Below are positions 35,943-49,992 of a DNA stretch of 64,000 bases, one piece after another (positions within the stretch are counted from its first letter, which is position 1; every line of letters begins with the position of its first letter). The translations under genes were made by a program, and so were the position numbers. The DNA comes from an uncultured Pelagibacteraceae bacterium. Its GTDB lineage: Bacteria; Pseudomonadota; Alphaproteobacteria; Pelagibacterales; Pelagibacteraceae. The stretch spans positions 19,958-83,957 of the forward strand of contig CABYYE010000002.1 of the NCBI GenBank assembly GCA_902523095.1, written 5' to 3'. The notes under the pieces are model-generated. The model was given only the letters and a program-made list of their open reading frames with translations, was not told the origin of the DNA and made no database searches.

Positions 35943-36447
35943 TTTTACCTATTATTATAACTGAATTATACATATTAAAAATAAACCAAAAAAATGGAAA
36001 AAAAATTAAAGTAAAAAAAGTATTATAAGACATATCTAACAAACTAATTTCTATATTAGAAAAGTTATTCATTAATATTAAGAATGTCAGATTTGAAAAG
36101 AATATAGCTATAAAAAAAGTAAACCAATCAGTTGTTATACTTGTATTAACTGTCATATTTTTTACGTAAGTAGAGACTAATGACACGACTAAGTATGATA
36201 AAGAGCTCATTCCCAGAGGCAATCCGACAACCACATCATTAATTATTCCCGCAAAAAAAACGTGACCATTGCCTAGTACTTCAGGTCTTTTTAAAGACCA
36301 AAAATAAATTATAATAAGCTGAATATTAAAGGATAATATTTCAAAATAATTTTCAAAATAAGTATCAAGTTCGCTTATAGATAAATAATAAAGAAGTGCT
36401 AAAGGACCAAAATTTACAATTTTTATTGTTGATTTAAAATAATTCAT
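35935..36447 (-). CDS. mreD: Rod-shape membrane protein MreD
   Basis: 170 aa, five or so membrane segments, little sequence conservation as usual for MreD. It is placed by size, hydrophobicity and position between mreC (1-nt overlap) and mrdA (8-nt overlap). GHVFFAGIINDVVVGLPLGM matches the one recognisable MreD region (D-x-x-x-G-x-P-L-G). It is part of the elongasome. Confidence 0.87.
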   Translation of the reverse strand: MNYFKSTIKIVNFGPLALLYYLSISELDTYFENYFEILSFNIQLIIIYFWSLKRPEVLGNGHVFFAGIINDVVVGLPLGMSSLSYLVVSLVSTYVKNMTVNTSITTDWFTFFIAIFFSNLTFLILMNNFSNIEISLLDMSYNTFFTLIFFPFFWFIFNMYNSVIIIGKNV

Positions 36448-37277
36448 TAGAAATTTGATAAATCAATTTTCACAAACGATAATTGTCCCGGTTCTGAAAA
36501 AAGTTTAACCTCTCCTTCAATTGTTGTTGTTCCTATCGGTGCACCTGCATAAAAAATTCCATCTTTTCCTGATGTAAAAACTTCAATATCCTCTTCTATA
36601 ATATATTCATCTGGTAGATATTCTAAAATTGGTCTTGTACTTCCATTTCCTTTTAAAATTGCTTGAACTCCTTCTTTACCAAAAGTTACTGGCACTCTGC
36701 TGTTTAAGTCATTTAAAAGTAAAACTCTTGATGATAAAAAATTTGTTTCTACTATTCTGCCTACTAAATAATCTTTGTCCATTACTGGCATACCTTTTAA
36801 TATACCTGCTTTAGAACCTCTATTAATTATAATTGAATTTAAGTATGGACTATTCTTATCAATTAATACTTTTGATATAACAATATTTTCTTCCAATATC
36901 GTGTCTTCAGACTCTAAGATTTTTTTTAAATTTCTATTTTGATTAGTGAGATATTTTACATTTAATTCTTTTTGTTTATATATCTCTAATTCTTTTTTTA
37001 ATTTTTCATTTTCTTTTTTAAGACTAAATAATTCAGAAACATTTCCTGTGATTTCGGGAATATATCTTGAAGGTGAAGATGCAACCAAGGAGGCTCTATA
37101 AATACCATCATTTATTAATGATCTTATAGGCTTCATAAACTTAAAATCAAATGAATCTAAAAAAAAAATTATAATAGCAATTGTTATTAGTGAAAATAAT
37201 GAAAATTTCTGTGCTGCCCCTCTTTGCAAAAGGGCTGATCTAAAAGCTATTCCAAAATCATCTCTGCTTGAAGACAT
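36447..37277 (-). CDS. mreC: Rod-shape determining protein MreC
   Basis: 276 aa. A single membrane helix (about 25-45), a coiled coil (about 90-115: LKKENEKLKKELEIYKQKE) and the two beta-barrel domain with INRGSKAGILKGMPVMDKD and LLLNDLNSRVPVTF. MreC links MreB in the cytoplasm to periplasmic PBP2. It follows mreB by 17 nt. Confidence 0.92.
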   Translation of the reverse strand: MSSSRDDFGIAFRSALLQRGAAQKFSLFSLITIAIIIFFLDSFDFKFMKPIRSLINDGIYRASLVASSPSRYIPEITGNVSELFSLKKENEKLKKELEIYKQKELNVKYLTNQNRNLKKILESEDTILEENIVISKVLIDKNSPYLNSIIINRGSKAGILKGMPVMDKDYLVGRIVETNFLSSRVLLLNDLNSRVPVTFGKEGVQAILKGNGSTRPILEYLPDEYIIEEDIEVFTSGKDGIFYAGAPIGTTTIEGEVKLFSEPGQLSFVKIDLSNF

Positions 37278-37294
37278 TTTTCTTTAAAGAAAAA

Positions 37295-39900
<2,606 letters not shown>

Positions 39901-39982
39901 AACTCGAAAGGTATATTACAATTAAAACTAGAATATGCAAACACTTATACAAAAAACAGTTTATTTTTTTGATCAGTTTGGG

Positions 39983-41558
<1,576 letters not shown>

Positions 41559-41559
<1 letters not shown>

Positions 41560-43325
41560 TAAACTAAAATCTTTCCCTCATCCGATATTTCTTCTTCTTC
41601 CTCAGGACCTAAAATCATTTGATTATGAGGTTTGCCTGAAGGTATCATAGGAAAGCAGTTCTCAGCTTTATCAACCACACAATCAAAAATTACAGGTTTT
41701 TGTATATCTATCATCTCTTTAATCTTAGCATCTAATTCATTGGGAGTTTTAGCTCTTATTCCAATACAGCCATAAGACTCAGCGAGTTTAACAAAATCTG
41801 GAAGAGCAGCGGTATAACTCTCTGAATAATTCTTTTCGTGTAAAAGTTCTTGCCACTGCCTAACCATTCCCATGTATTCGTTATTTAAAATAAATATCTT
41901 TATTGGTAGTCTATACTGAACTGCTGTAGACATTTCCTGCATGGTCATTAAAACTGATGCCTCACCAGCGATATCGACAACTAATTTGCCTGGATTGGCA
42001 ATTTGAACACCAATTGCCGCGGGAAGTCCATAACCCATAGTTCCTAAACCACCTGAAGTCATCCATCGATTAGGTTTATCAAATTTATAATGTTGAGCAG
42101 CCCACATTTGATGTTGTCCTACTTCCGTAGTTATAAATGTATCTTTATTTTTTGTTAGTTCGTACAATCTCTGTACTGCGTATTGTGGCTTAATTATTTT
42201 TTCACTATTGATAAAATTTAAAGATTTTTTCTCTCTCCATTTGTCTATTTGCTCCCACCATTTTGCAGTTTTTTGTTTGTTTGAGGCTAAAAAATTATTA
42301 TTTTTTTCTTTAAATCTTTTTATTAGTTTTTTTAATAATTCAGTAACATCACTAACAATTGCGAGGTCTACCTTAATATTTTTTCCAATAGACGAAGGGT
42401 CTATATCAACATGAATTTTTTTGGAGTCAGGTGAAAACTCATCAACTTTACCTGTTATTCTATCGTCGAATCTTGCTCCGATATTTATCATTAAATCACA
42501 ATCGTGCATCGCGTTATTAGCTTCATAAGTTCCATGCATTCCTAACATTCCTAAAAATTGTGGGTCATCTCCTGGGTATGCTCCTAAACCTTGTAGTGTT
42601 GATGTTATTGGAAAACCGGTTAAAGAAATAAGCTCTCTTAGGTATTTACTTGCTTCAGGTCCTGAATTTATTACTCCTCCACCAGTATAGAAAATTGGTT
42701 TAGATGATTTCTTTATTAGATTGATGAATTTGTCTAATTCTGTATTTGATAATTTATTTTTTATCTTACCGTTTAATTTTTTCTTTAATAAATTTTTAAA
42801 AAATTTATATTTTCCTTTTTTAAATTGAATGTCTTTTGGTATATCAACTAAAACTGGTCCAGGTCGTCCAGTCGTTGCAACTTCAAACGCTAAATGTAAT
42901 ATTTTTGAAAGATCATTTACATCTTTCACTAACCAATTGTGTTTAGTACATGGTCGAGTAATTCCTGTAGTGTCACATTCTTGAAAAGCATCTGTTCCAA
43001 TTAAGTGTGTTGGTACTTGACCAGAAATACAAACGAGTGGAACTGAGTCCATATAAGCATCAGTTAAAGCTGTTACAGCATTAGTTGCACCTGGTCCTGA
43101 TGTAACAAGTAAAACACCAGGTTTTCCACTTGATCTCGCATAGCCTTCCGCTGCATGACCAGCACCTTGTTCATGTCTAGCTAAAATATGTTTTACAGAT
43201 TTATGATTTTTTAACTCATCATATATTGGTAAAACTGCTCCACCTGGATAACCAAAAATATATTCTACTTTTTGATCTTCCAAAGCTTTAAAAACAATTT
43301 CTGCTCCGCTTATTAATTTAGGCAT
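41559..43325 (-). CDS. ilvB: Acetolactate synthase large (catalytic) subunit
   Basis: 588-aa thiamine-diphosphate enzyme. The N-terminal motif FGYPGGAVLPIYDEL, catalytic Glu in LARHEQGAGHAAEGYA and the GEASVLMTMQEMSTAVQYRL...NNEYMGMV TPP segment are complete. It condenses pyruvate and a 2-oxoacid. No leader peptide or attenuator is seen in the 37-bp gap after miaA. Confidence 0.95.
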
Positions 43326-43362
43326 ATATACAATCTAGCCTAGAAATATTTCTCGTCAAGTT

Positions 43363-44280
43363 TTAGCTTACGAGTTTTAAAGTTTTTTTAAGAAGAAACG
43401 CAAAATCTTTAGAATAAACCTTATTCCAGTTCTTCATATGCCCTCTAGCCCAGGTATTTTGTCTTTTTGCATATTGTCTTGTTTTAATAAGTATCAATTC
43501 TTTACATTGACTCATTGATATATGTCCACTTAAATATTTGTTGATTTCTTGTATGCCTATTAATTTATTAATACTAAGAGAGCTGTTTAATTTTAGTTTG
43601 TTGAAATTTTTTACTTCGTCAACACACCCGCTTTTAAACATCAATTCTGTTCTTAAATAAATCTTCTTCAAAAGCTCATCTCTAGGTGTGTCTAAGTAAA
43701 TTTTTCTTACATCAAAATCTATAAAATTTGATTTTGTATTTTGTATCCAATCAAAAAATGACTTATTTGTTTTTATAAAAACCTCATAAACTCTTTGAAT
43801 TCTTTGTGAGTCAGTTGGTAACAATTTACCTTTAGCTTTAGGATCTAAGATTGTTAGCTCATTGTAAAATTTTTTGAAACCTAATCTTTTAAATAATTTC
43901 CTTACTTTTGCTCTAGTTCTAATGTCAATGTTTGGTATTTTACTAATTCCTTTGGTGATAGAATTAAAATACAAACCAGTTCCACCAACTATTATGGGAA
44001 CTTTACGTTTTTTATGACAATTATTAATTTTAACGGTAACTAATTTCAGCCAATTCCCTACAGAAAAATATCTTTTTCCAGATAAAAAACCATACAAATG
44101 ATGTTTCACTAACTTTTTTTCTTTAACGCTAGGTCTCGATGATAAAAGTGAAAAATTTTTGTAAACTTGCATACTATCTGCGTTAATTATTTCACCATTG
44201 ATTTTTTTTGCTAATCTAATAGCTAGTTTAGATTTACCAGACGCAGTAGCTCCTGCCAACAGAATTATTTTTTTTTGCAA
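43363..44280 (-). CDS. miaA: tRNA dimethylallyltransferase
   Basis: 305 aa. P-loop GATASGKSKLAIRLA near residue 9, then NADSMQVYKNFSLLSSRPS and KTRQYAKRQNTWARGHMKNW at the C-terminus are MiaA hallmarks. It adds an isopentenyl group to A37 of tRNAs that read UNN codons. It lies 1 nt after degP. Confidence 0.94.
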   Translation of the reverse strand: MQKKIILLAGATASGKSKLAIRLAKKINGEIINADSMQVYKNFSLLSSRPSVKEKKLVKHHLYGFLSGKRYFSVGNWLKLVTVKINNCHKKRKVPIIVGGTGLYFNSITKGISKIPNIDIRTRAKVRKLFKRLGFKKFYNELTILDPKAKGKLLPTDSQRIQRVYEVFIKTNKSFFDWIQNTKSNFIDFDVRKIYLDTPRDELLKKIYLRTELMFKSGCVDEVKNFNKLKLNSSLSINKLIGIQEINKYLSGHISMSQCKELILIKTRQYAKRQNTWARGHMKNWNKVYSKDFAFLLKKTLKLVS

Positions 44281-44281
44281 T

Positions 44282-45688
44282 TTATTTTATTTTGACACCT
44301 AAGTATCTTCTGCGATTATTATTATCAATTATAGAAAGTAGAAGATTCTTATCGCCTTTTTTTAGCATTCTTGTCACTACATTTTCAAGATCTGAAGCAT
44401 TTGTGATTTGAACTCTTTTTGCTTCTATAATTATATCATTTACTTTTAATAATCCATTTAAAGGACTCTTGTTTGAAATTTCTGTTATCACAACGCCTTT
44501 TGTAATTTTTAAACTTCTTGAGCTTATATCTTTTTCATTTACTTCTCTAACAGTAATTTTTAAATTCTCGATTTCAAATTCTTCACTTTTTTTAGGTTTA
44601 GATTTTTTTTCTTTAAATTCATCGGATGACTCGAGTCTTCCTAGTTTTAAGTTTTTTGAAATAAGTTTTTTATTTCTCCAAATTTTAACTTGTACGTTTT
44701 TACCCACTTTTGTATTAGCAACTACCTTTGGTAATGTTCTCATAGTATCAATTTTTTTTCCATCAAACTCTAAGATTATGTCTCCTGCTTTTACACCAGC
44801 TTTATCAGCAGGACTTTTTTCACCTACGCTAGCAATCAACGCACCTTCTGCCTTTTTTAAACCTACTGCTTCAGCAATTTCTTTTGTAACATCTTGAATT
44901 CTAACTCCGAGCCAACCTCTTCTGGTCTCACCGTAGTTAATTAATTGATCTATAACTTTGGCAGCTGCGTTTGCTGGTATAGCAAAACCAATTCCGATTG
45001 AACCAGATCTTCCTGGAGCAATTATTGCTGTATTAATTCCTACTACTTCCCCGCTCAGATTGAATAATGGTCCTCCAGAATTACCTTGGTTTATAGAAGC
45101 ATCAGTTTGTATGAAATCATCATATCGGGTCATACCTATATCTCTGTTTCTTGCAGATACAATTCCTGAAGTTACGGTACCACCTAAACCAAAAGGATTC
45201 CCTATCGCAACAACCCAATCACCCACTCTGGCTTTGTCTGAGTCTCCAAATTTTACTGGAGAAAATTTGTCACTTGTTTGCATTTTTAAAACTGCAATAT
45301 CCATATAAGGATCAGCACCTACAACTTTGGCTTTATACTCCTTAGAATTAACTTTGATAAGAATATCATCTGCATCAGCAATAACATGGTTATTTGTTAT
45401 TACTATTCCATTTTCTTTAATGATAAAACCAGAACCCAAAGAAGATGCTTTTCGCTCTGTAGGTCTTTGAAAATCTTTAAACATTTCCTCAAAAGGGGAG
45501 CCGGGTGGGAATTGAAAAGGAAATTGATTTGATGTTGTTTTAACAGTTTGAGTAGTAGAAATATTTACTACTGAGGGCATCAATTTCTCAGCTAAATCAG
45601 CAAAGGAACTAGGTACTGAGTTCGCATTTTTTAAAAAACTCAAGTTTAAAAGAAAAGTAATTATTAATATCTTTTTAAATATTTGCAT
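44282..45688 (-). CDS. degP: Periplasmic serine protease DegP/HtrA
   Basis: 468 aa with signal peptide (cleavage near NANS, residue 24). Catalytic triad: His101 (NNHVIADADD), Asp130 (DPYMDIAVL), Ser204 (GNSGGPLF). Two PDZ domains follow (about 260-345 and 375-465); the second is less conserved. It degrades or refolds misfolded periplasmic proteins. It directly follows the DUF2065 gene and hflKC, a common alphaproteobacterial order. Confidence 0.93.
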   Translation of the reverse strand: MQIFKKILIITFLLNLSFLKNANSVPSSFADLAEKLMPSVVNISTTQTVKTTSNQFPFQFPPGSPFEEMFKDFQRPTERKASSLGSGFIIKENGIVITNNHVIADADDILIKVNSKEYKAKVVGADPYMDIAVLKMQTSDKFSPVKFGDSDKARVGDWVVAIGNPFGLGGTVTSGIVSARNRDIGMTRYDDFIQTDASINQGNSGGPLFNLSGEVVGINTAIIAPGRSGSIGIGFAIPANAAAKVIDQLINYGETRRGWLGVRIQDVTKEIAEAVGLKKAEGALIASVGEKSPADKAGVKAGDIILEFDGKKIDTMRTLPKVVANTKVGKNVQVKIWRNKKLISKNLKLGRLESSDEFKEKKSKPKKSEEFEIENLKITVREVNEKDISSRSLKITKGVVITEISNKSPLNGLLKVNDIIIEAKRVQITNASDLENVVTRMLKKGDKNLLLSIIDNNNRRRYLGVKIK

Positions 45689-45877
45689 TTAATATCTTAT
45701 TAACCAAATTATTATAAATCCAATAATAATAAATATAGCTCCAGTTTTTCTGAGTGTTTTTTCTCTAGTGTTTTTTATTAATTCTAACATATTTTTAATT
45801 TTTGACGGGAAAATGGCAATTAATAATCCCTCTATAAAAAAGATTAATCCTATAGCTGTTAATAATTCGCTCATCAA
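45689..45877 (-). CDS. DUF2065 (YjeT-like) small membrane protein
   Basis: 62 aa with two membrane segments (about 4-22 and 44-60) joined by a basic loop (SKIKNMLELIKNTREKTLRK). GLIFFIEGLLIAIFPSKIKN fits the DUF2065 pattern, and the position between hflC and degP is the usual one for this family. It is presumably an accessory of HflKC, but no function is established. Confidence 0.8.
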   Translation of the reverse strand: MMSELLTAIGLIFFIEGLLIAIFPSKIKNMLELIKNTREKTLRKTGAIFIIIGFIIIWLIRY

Positions 45878-45886
45878 TGAGCTAAA

Positions 45887-46765
45887 TTATCTCTTTTTAA
45901 TTGTTGGATTAACAGATTTTCCAAAGAATTTGAAAAATTCACTATCAGGAGACAATACTAAAGATGTTTCACCGCCTATCAAAGCTTTCTCATAGGCTTG
46001 CATAGCTCTATAAAATGCAAAAAATTGAGGATCTCGACCAAATGCATCGGCAAATATTTTATTTCTTTTACCATCTCCCTCACCTTTCATGATCTCCGAC
46101 TTCTTATTTGCGTTGGCTAAAATTACTGTTACGTCTTTATCTGCGGTAGATCTTATTTTCTGTGCAATTTCAGCTCCTTGTGCTCTAAATTCTTTTGCCT
46201 CTCTCTCTCTTTCAGTTTGCATTCTTTTATAAATCGCCTCACTATTAGCTGGTGGCAAGTCAGCTCTTTTAATTCTTACATCCACTATTTCTATTCCGAA
46301 ATTCTTAGCTTCGTTATTTACATCATTTTGAATTATTGCCATTTGTTTTGCTCTATCTGTAGATAACAAAGTTGCTAACTCTTGTTTTCCTAAAACACCT
46401 CGGATTCTTGAGTTTATAATTGTCGACAGTCTAGATCTTGCTACTCTCTCATTGCCAACTGAAATATAAAACTTAAGAGGATCTACAATCTTAAATCTAG
46501 CAATCGCATCAACTATTAATCGTTTTTGGTCAGCAGCTATAACTTCCTCTGGCGCATTGTCTAAATTTAAAATTCGTCTGTCTAAATAAACAACGTTTTG
46601 AATAAAAGGCAATTTAAAATTCAATCCTGCTTTTGTTACAATCTTTTTTGGATCACCAAATTGTAGAACAATTGCTTGGCTTATTTCTTGCACGACGAAA
46701 ATAGATTGAAATATAACAACACCAACAATTATCAAAACTGGGATAAAAAATTTACCTAATCTCAT
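45887..46765 (-). CDS. hflC: FtsH-modulating SPFH protein HflC
   Basis: 292 aa. One N-terminal membrane helix, then an SPFH/band 7 domain (AIVLQFGDPKKIVTKAGLNF, RAKQMAIIQNDVNNEAKNFG) and a coiled-coil region. Forms the HflKC cage that limits FtsH protease access in the inner membrane. Overlaps hflK by 1 nt. Confidence 0.92.
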   Translation of the reverse strand: MRLGKFFIPVLIIVGVVIFQSIFVVQEISQAIVLQFGDPKKIVTKAGLNFKLPFIQNVVYLDRRILNLDNAPEEVIAADQKRLIVDAIARFKIVDPLKFYISVGNERVARSRLSTIINSRIRGVLGKQELATLLSTDRAKQMAIIQNDVNNEAKNFGIEIVDVRIKRADLPPANSEAIYKRMQTEREREAKEFRAQGAEIAQKIRSTADKDVTVILANANKKSEIMKGEGDGKRNKIFADAFGRDPQFFAFYRAMQAYEKALIGGETSLVLSPDSEFFKFFGKSVNPTIKKR

Positions 46766-47868
46766 TAATTAGTGCCTCCTGATTTTTTTAGCTCTGGTAG
46801 TGGTAAGTAAGGTACAACTCCAGATCCTGACTCTTTATCTATAATAACTTTATCAATATCTGCTAAAACTTTTTCCATAGTCTCTAAATACATTCTTTCT
46901 TGTGTAACTTGTTTGGCATCTTTATATTCATTGTAAATTGCTAAAAATCTACTAGCTTCACCTTCAGCTTTGGCAACTACCTCTTTCTTATATGCTTCAG
47001 CTTGTTGTAAAACTTGTTCTGCTTCACCCCGAGCTCTTGGAATCACGTCATTGGCATATGCTTCCGCCTCATTTTTTGATCTTTCTCTATCCGCCCTTGC
47101 TGCTTGAACATCTCTAAATGCATCTATAACTTGTGCCGGCGGGTCTGCTTGTTGAGTTTGAACTTGAGTGATCTGAATGCCTGAATTGTATTCATCTAAA
47201 ATTTGTTGCGTAATTTCCTGAACTTCAACCTCTATGTTCGATCTTCCCTCTGTTAAAATAGTTTGAATTTCATTTTTTGCAATTACTTCTCTCATAGCAG
47301 TTTCTGATGTTGCTTTAACAGTTTCTACGGGACTTTGAATATTAAAAAGAAATTTTCCTGCATCTTTTATCACCCAAAATACAGAGTAATTTATATCTAC
47401 GATATTTTCATCGCCAGTTAACATTAAACTTTCCTCCGGTACGTTTCCTACACCAGATGATCTACCGCTATCACTAGCTGGTCTAAATCCTACATCCACT
47501 CTATTAACTTTTGTAACCTTTGGTGTTAACACTCTCTCGAAAGGCATAGGAAAATGATAATGTAATCCTGGTTGAGTTGTGTTTATAAATTTACCAAACC
47601 TAAGAACTACTCCTTGCTCGTCAGGTAATACCCTATAAAGTCCACTAGCGATATAAAGTAAAAGAATAATCAAAAGTCCTAAAATAATTGGTCTTGAACC
47701 TCCAGATTTTCCACCAGAGAATTTGTTTATTGTTTTTTGGAGGTTTTTGATTACATCATCTAAATTAGGTGGCTCTTTTCTAGTTCCAGATCCATTGCCA
47801 TTTGAACTTCCGCCTGGATTAGAACCCCAAGGAGATTGATTAGAGAAGATTTTGTCTTTAAAACTCAT
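46765..47868 (-). CDS. hflK: FtsH-modulating SPFH protein HflK
   Basis: 367 aa. A Gly/Asn-rich N-terminus (GSNPGGSSNGNGSG), a membrane helix (about 62-82) and an SPFH domain (GVVLRFGKFINTTQPGLHYH), then a long coiled coil. Partner of HflC. It is the first gene of the 15.5-kb minus-strand run and lies divergent from mrp by 86 bp. Confidence 0.93.
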   Translation of the reverse strand: MSFKDKIFSNQSPWGSNPGGSSNGNGSGTRKEPPNLDDVIKNLQKTINKFSGGKSGGSRPIILGLLIILLLYIASGLYRVLPDEQGVVLRFGKFINTTQPGLHYHFPMPFERVLTPKVTKVNRVDVGFRPASDSGRSSGVGNVPEESLMLTGDENIVDINYSVFWVIKDAGKFLFNIQSPVETVKATSETAMREVIAKNEIQTILTEGRSNIEVEVQEITQQILDEYNSGIQITQVQTQQADPPAQVIDAFRDVQAARADRERSKNEAEAYANDVIPRARGEAEQVLQQAEAYKKEVVAKAEGEASRFLAIYNEYKDAKQVTQERMYLETMEKVLADIDKVIIDKESGSGVVPYLPLPELKKSGGTN

Positions 47869-47954
47869 GACACTTTATATAGTGACTTTTAACCTAAAAA
47901 CAAGTTAAGAAGGAGCGCTAAATTGACTATATATAACTATTAGAAACTAAAACA

Positions 47955-48749
47955 ATGAGCCAAAAACCACCTCCAAAGCAGTTTATTAAAACACCAATTA
48001 ATGGAACTAAATTTACCTTACTTGTTTCTAGCGCAAAAGGAGGGGTTGGAAAATCAACAGTTGCAGTTAACCTTGCTTTTGCCTTACAAAATATCGGATT
48101 TAAAATTGGAATATTAGATGCTGATGTTTACGGTCCATCATTACCAAAATTAATTAATTTAAATGAAAAACCAAAAAGTGAAGATGGTAAAGCAATGATT
48201 CCAATTGAGAGGTATAATGCTCAATGTATGTCTATGGGTTTTTTAGTTGATGAACAAACACCGATGATTTGGAGAGGTCCTATGGTTATAAGCGCAATCA
48301 AAACTATGACACAAAAAGTTTTATGGAAAGATAGAGATGTAATTATAATAGATATGCCTCCAGGCACAGGAGATACTCAATTAACATTTGCTCAAGAAGT
48401 AAAAGTTGATGGGGCAATCATTGTTTCAACTCCACAAGACTTAGCTTTACTTGACGTAAAAAGGGGTATTCAAATGTTTGATAAAACTGGAGTTAAGATT
48501 TTAGGTTTAATAGATAACATGAGTTACTTTAAAGGCGATGATGGTAAAGAATATAAAATTTTTGGTGAAAGTGGAGTTGAAAAAACTGCTAAAGAATTTG
48601 ATAAAGAATTTTTAGGAAATCTGCCAATACATCAAGATTTAAGAAAATCAGCTGATGATGGTAAACCTTTAACACATTCAAACCCCAATCATGAAGTGTC
48701 TAAGTTATTTAAGGTAATGGCTGAAAAAATTAAACAATCTTTTCATTAA
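47955..48749 (+). CDS. mrp: Iron-sulfur cluster carrier Mrp/ApbC (short form)
   Basis: 264-aa P-loop ATPase. The deviant Walker A KGGVGKST is at residues 28-35 with [13 protein letters not shown] after it. The DUF59 domain present at the N-terminus of many Mrp proteins is missing, and no CxxC is seen at the C-terminus (usual ApbC cysteines), so the Fe-S carrier role is by homology only. Its 3' end overlaps convergent thyX by 20 nt. Confidence 0.82.
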   Translation: MSQKPPPKQFIKTPINGTKFTLLVSSAKGGVGKSTVAVNLAFALQNIGFKIGILDADVYGPSLPKLINLNEKPKSEDGKAMIPIERYNAQCMSMGFLVDEQTPMIWRGPMVISAIKTMTQKVLWKDRDVIIIDMPPGTGDTQLTFAQEVKVDGAIIVSTPQDLALLDVKRGIQMFDKTGVKILGLIDNMSYFKGDDGKEYKIFGESGVEKTAKEFDKEFLGNLPIHQDLRKSADDGKPLTHSNPNHEVSKLFKVMAEKIKQSFH

Positions 48750-49677
48750 AATCAAAAGAAGTCATCAACTCATTCCATTCTCTTTTTGAGAGACCAGAAC
48801 TCTCATAATCAACTTTTTCACCTTTAGCCATCAGTTGAATAACTTTCTTTCCTTTAGCTGAAACATGAACTGCTCCTATTCTATAATCTAAAAAAGCGGC
48901 ATGAGATATTGGTACCCATTTTTTAACAGTATCTAACATTGTTTCAGCATAGACTCTTATCTCATATTGAGCGTGACTATCGGCTCTTAAAAATAAAAAG
49001 TTTAATAAATTTAATAAATCTGTTTTCCAATACCATTGCGTATAAGAATTTAATGTTAAATTCATTCTCGCTAGCTCTCTAGCGAGACCTGCTTTGTTTT
49101 CATCTATAGTTGTACCGTCAAATCTTTCGTTAAGCATTTTTTCATAGTTATCGTATGTTCTTGTTGCATCTTCTTTTAAGATTTTTAAAACTTCGTCAGC
49201 TTGCTCACCGGTGATTAGGTCACCTCTTCCCTGCCTATTTGAAGTTGATTGAGCAGACAATTGTTCTTTGGAAGGAATATAAAATTCTTTATCTAAAATA
49301 GAATATCTGGCTGAATATTCGTTTACGTTAGCAGTTCGGTGTCTAATCCATTGACGAGCTATAAATATTGGGAGTTTGACATGGTATTTAATTTCACACA
49401 TCTCAAAAGGGGTAGAGTGCCAATGCCTCATTAAATATTTTATCAAACCTTCATCAGTTGAAACTTTCTTTGTTCCTTTTCCATAAGAAACTCTCGCAGA
49501 TTGGACAATTGAACTGTCGTCACCCATGTAATCTATAACTCTTATAAATCCATGGTCTAAAACTGGAAGAGCTTCATAGAGAATTTTTTCTAATGCAGGT
49601 GAAGTTACCCTTTTGGTCTCATTTTTTTGAGATTGTTGATCAGATATTTCCTTTTTTTGCTCTAGTGTTAATTTCAT
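48730..49677 (-). CDS. thyX: Flavin-dependent thymidylate synthase ThyX
   Basis: 315 aa. The ThyX motif [14 protein letters not shown] is at residues 112-125. ThyX methylates dUMP with methylene-tetrahydrofolate and FADH2, giving tetrahydrofolate rather than dihydrofolate. This fits a cell with a large folate-C1 flux. It is divergent from ssrA, with promoter elements 15 nt from its ATG. Confidence 0.96.
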   Translation of the reverse strand: MKLTLEQKKEISDQQSQKNETKRVTSPALEKILYEALPVLDHGFIRVIDYMGDDSSIVQSARVSYGKGTKKVSTDEGLIKYLMRHWHSTPFEMCEIKYHVKLPIFIARQWIRHRTANVNEYSARYSILDKEFYIPSKEQLSAQSTSNRQGRGDLITGEQADEVLKILKEDATRTYDNYEKMLNERFDGTTIDENKAGLARELARMNLTLNSYTQWYWKTDLLNLLNFLFLRADSHAQYEIRVYAETMLDTVKKWVPISHAAFLDYRIGAVHVSAKGKKVIQLMAKGEKVDYESSGLSKREWNELMTSFDFNEKIV

Positions 49678-49691
49678 TTTGAATAAACTTA

Positions 49692-49719
49692 TTGAATCTA
49701 TTTAAAAGAGTTTTATATT
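49692..49719 (+). promoter_or_regulatory. Promoter of ssrA
   Basis: TTGAAT (49692-49697) and TATATT (49714-49719) are 16 nt apart. The expected start is near 49726, where a small hairpin GTTGG/CCAAC opens the precursor of the permuted tmRNA. It is the only promoter seen before ssrA and selO. Confidence 0.55.
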
Positions 49720-49725
49720 AATAGT

Positions 49726-49987
49726 GTTGGTTTTCCAACTATGACGATAAACGAATTTCGTAATAAACATTACGGACGTGGGGGCAGTACCCACCACCTC
49801 CACCATTTACAACTTACGGGGGTGAATTAGGATCGACGGGTGTCTAAAGGCTATTCTTTCGTACGAGATGGTTCCGACGTAACGGGCCAATTTACAAATG
49901 CTAACGAAAGTTATGCACTTGCTGCTTAATTAACTTAGTTAATTAAGTCACGGGGTTTGGGGCACCTGGCAACAGAACGCCCCTTTT
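49726..49987 (+). ncRNA. ssrA: tmRNA, circularly permuted (two-piece) ssrA gene
   Basis: The acceptor piece comes first: TTCGTAATAAACATTACGGA resembles the tmRNA 3' region and it ends in CCA at 49803-49805. A short spacer follows, then the coding piece begins GGGGGTG at 49818. GGGGGTG pairs with CACCTCC of the acceptor piece, with a G-U third pair, the alanine identity mark. The tag frame starts at about 49900 and reads ANESYALAA then TAA (49927-49929), giving AANESYALAA with the tRNA-borne Ala. The stop sits in a TTAATTAA hairpin. The gene ends in the hairpin closed by GGGGC/GCCCC (49969-49983). The transcript must be cut into two pieces, as in other alphaproteobacteria. Confidence 0.93.
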
Positions 49988-49992
49988 AAATT

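Noticed and set aside
44469..45345. Plus-strand frames opposite degP
   Set aside because: Shadow frames over a protease with an intact triad; no RBS or similarity.
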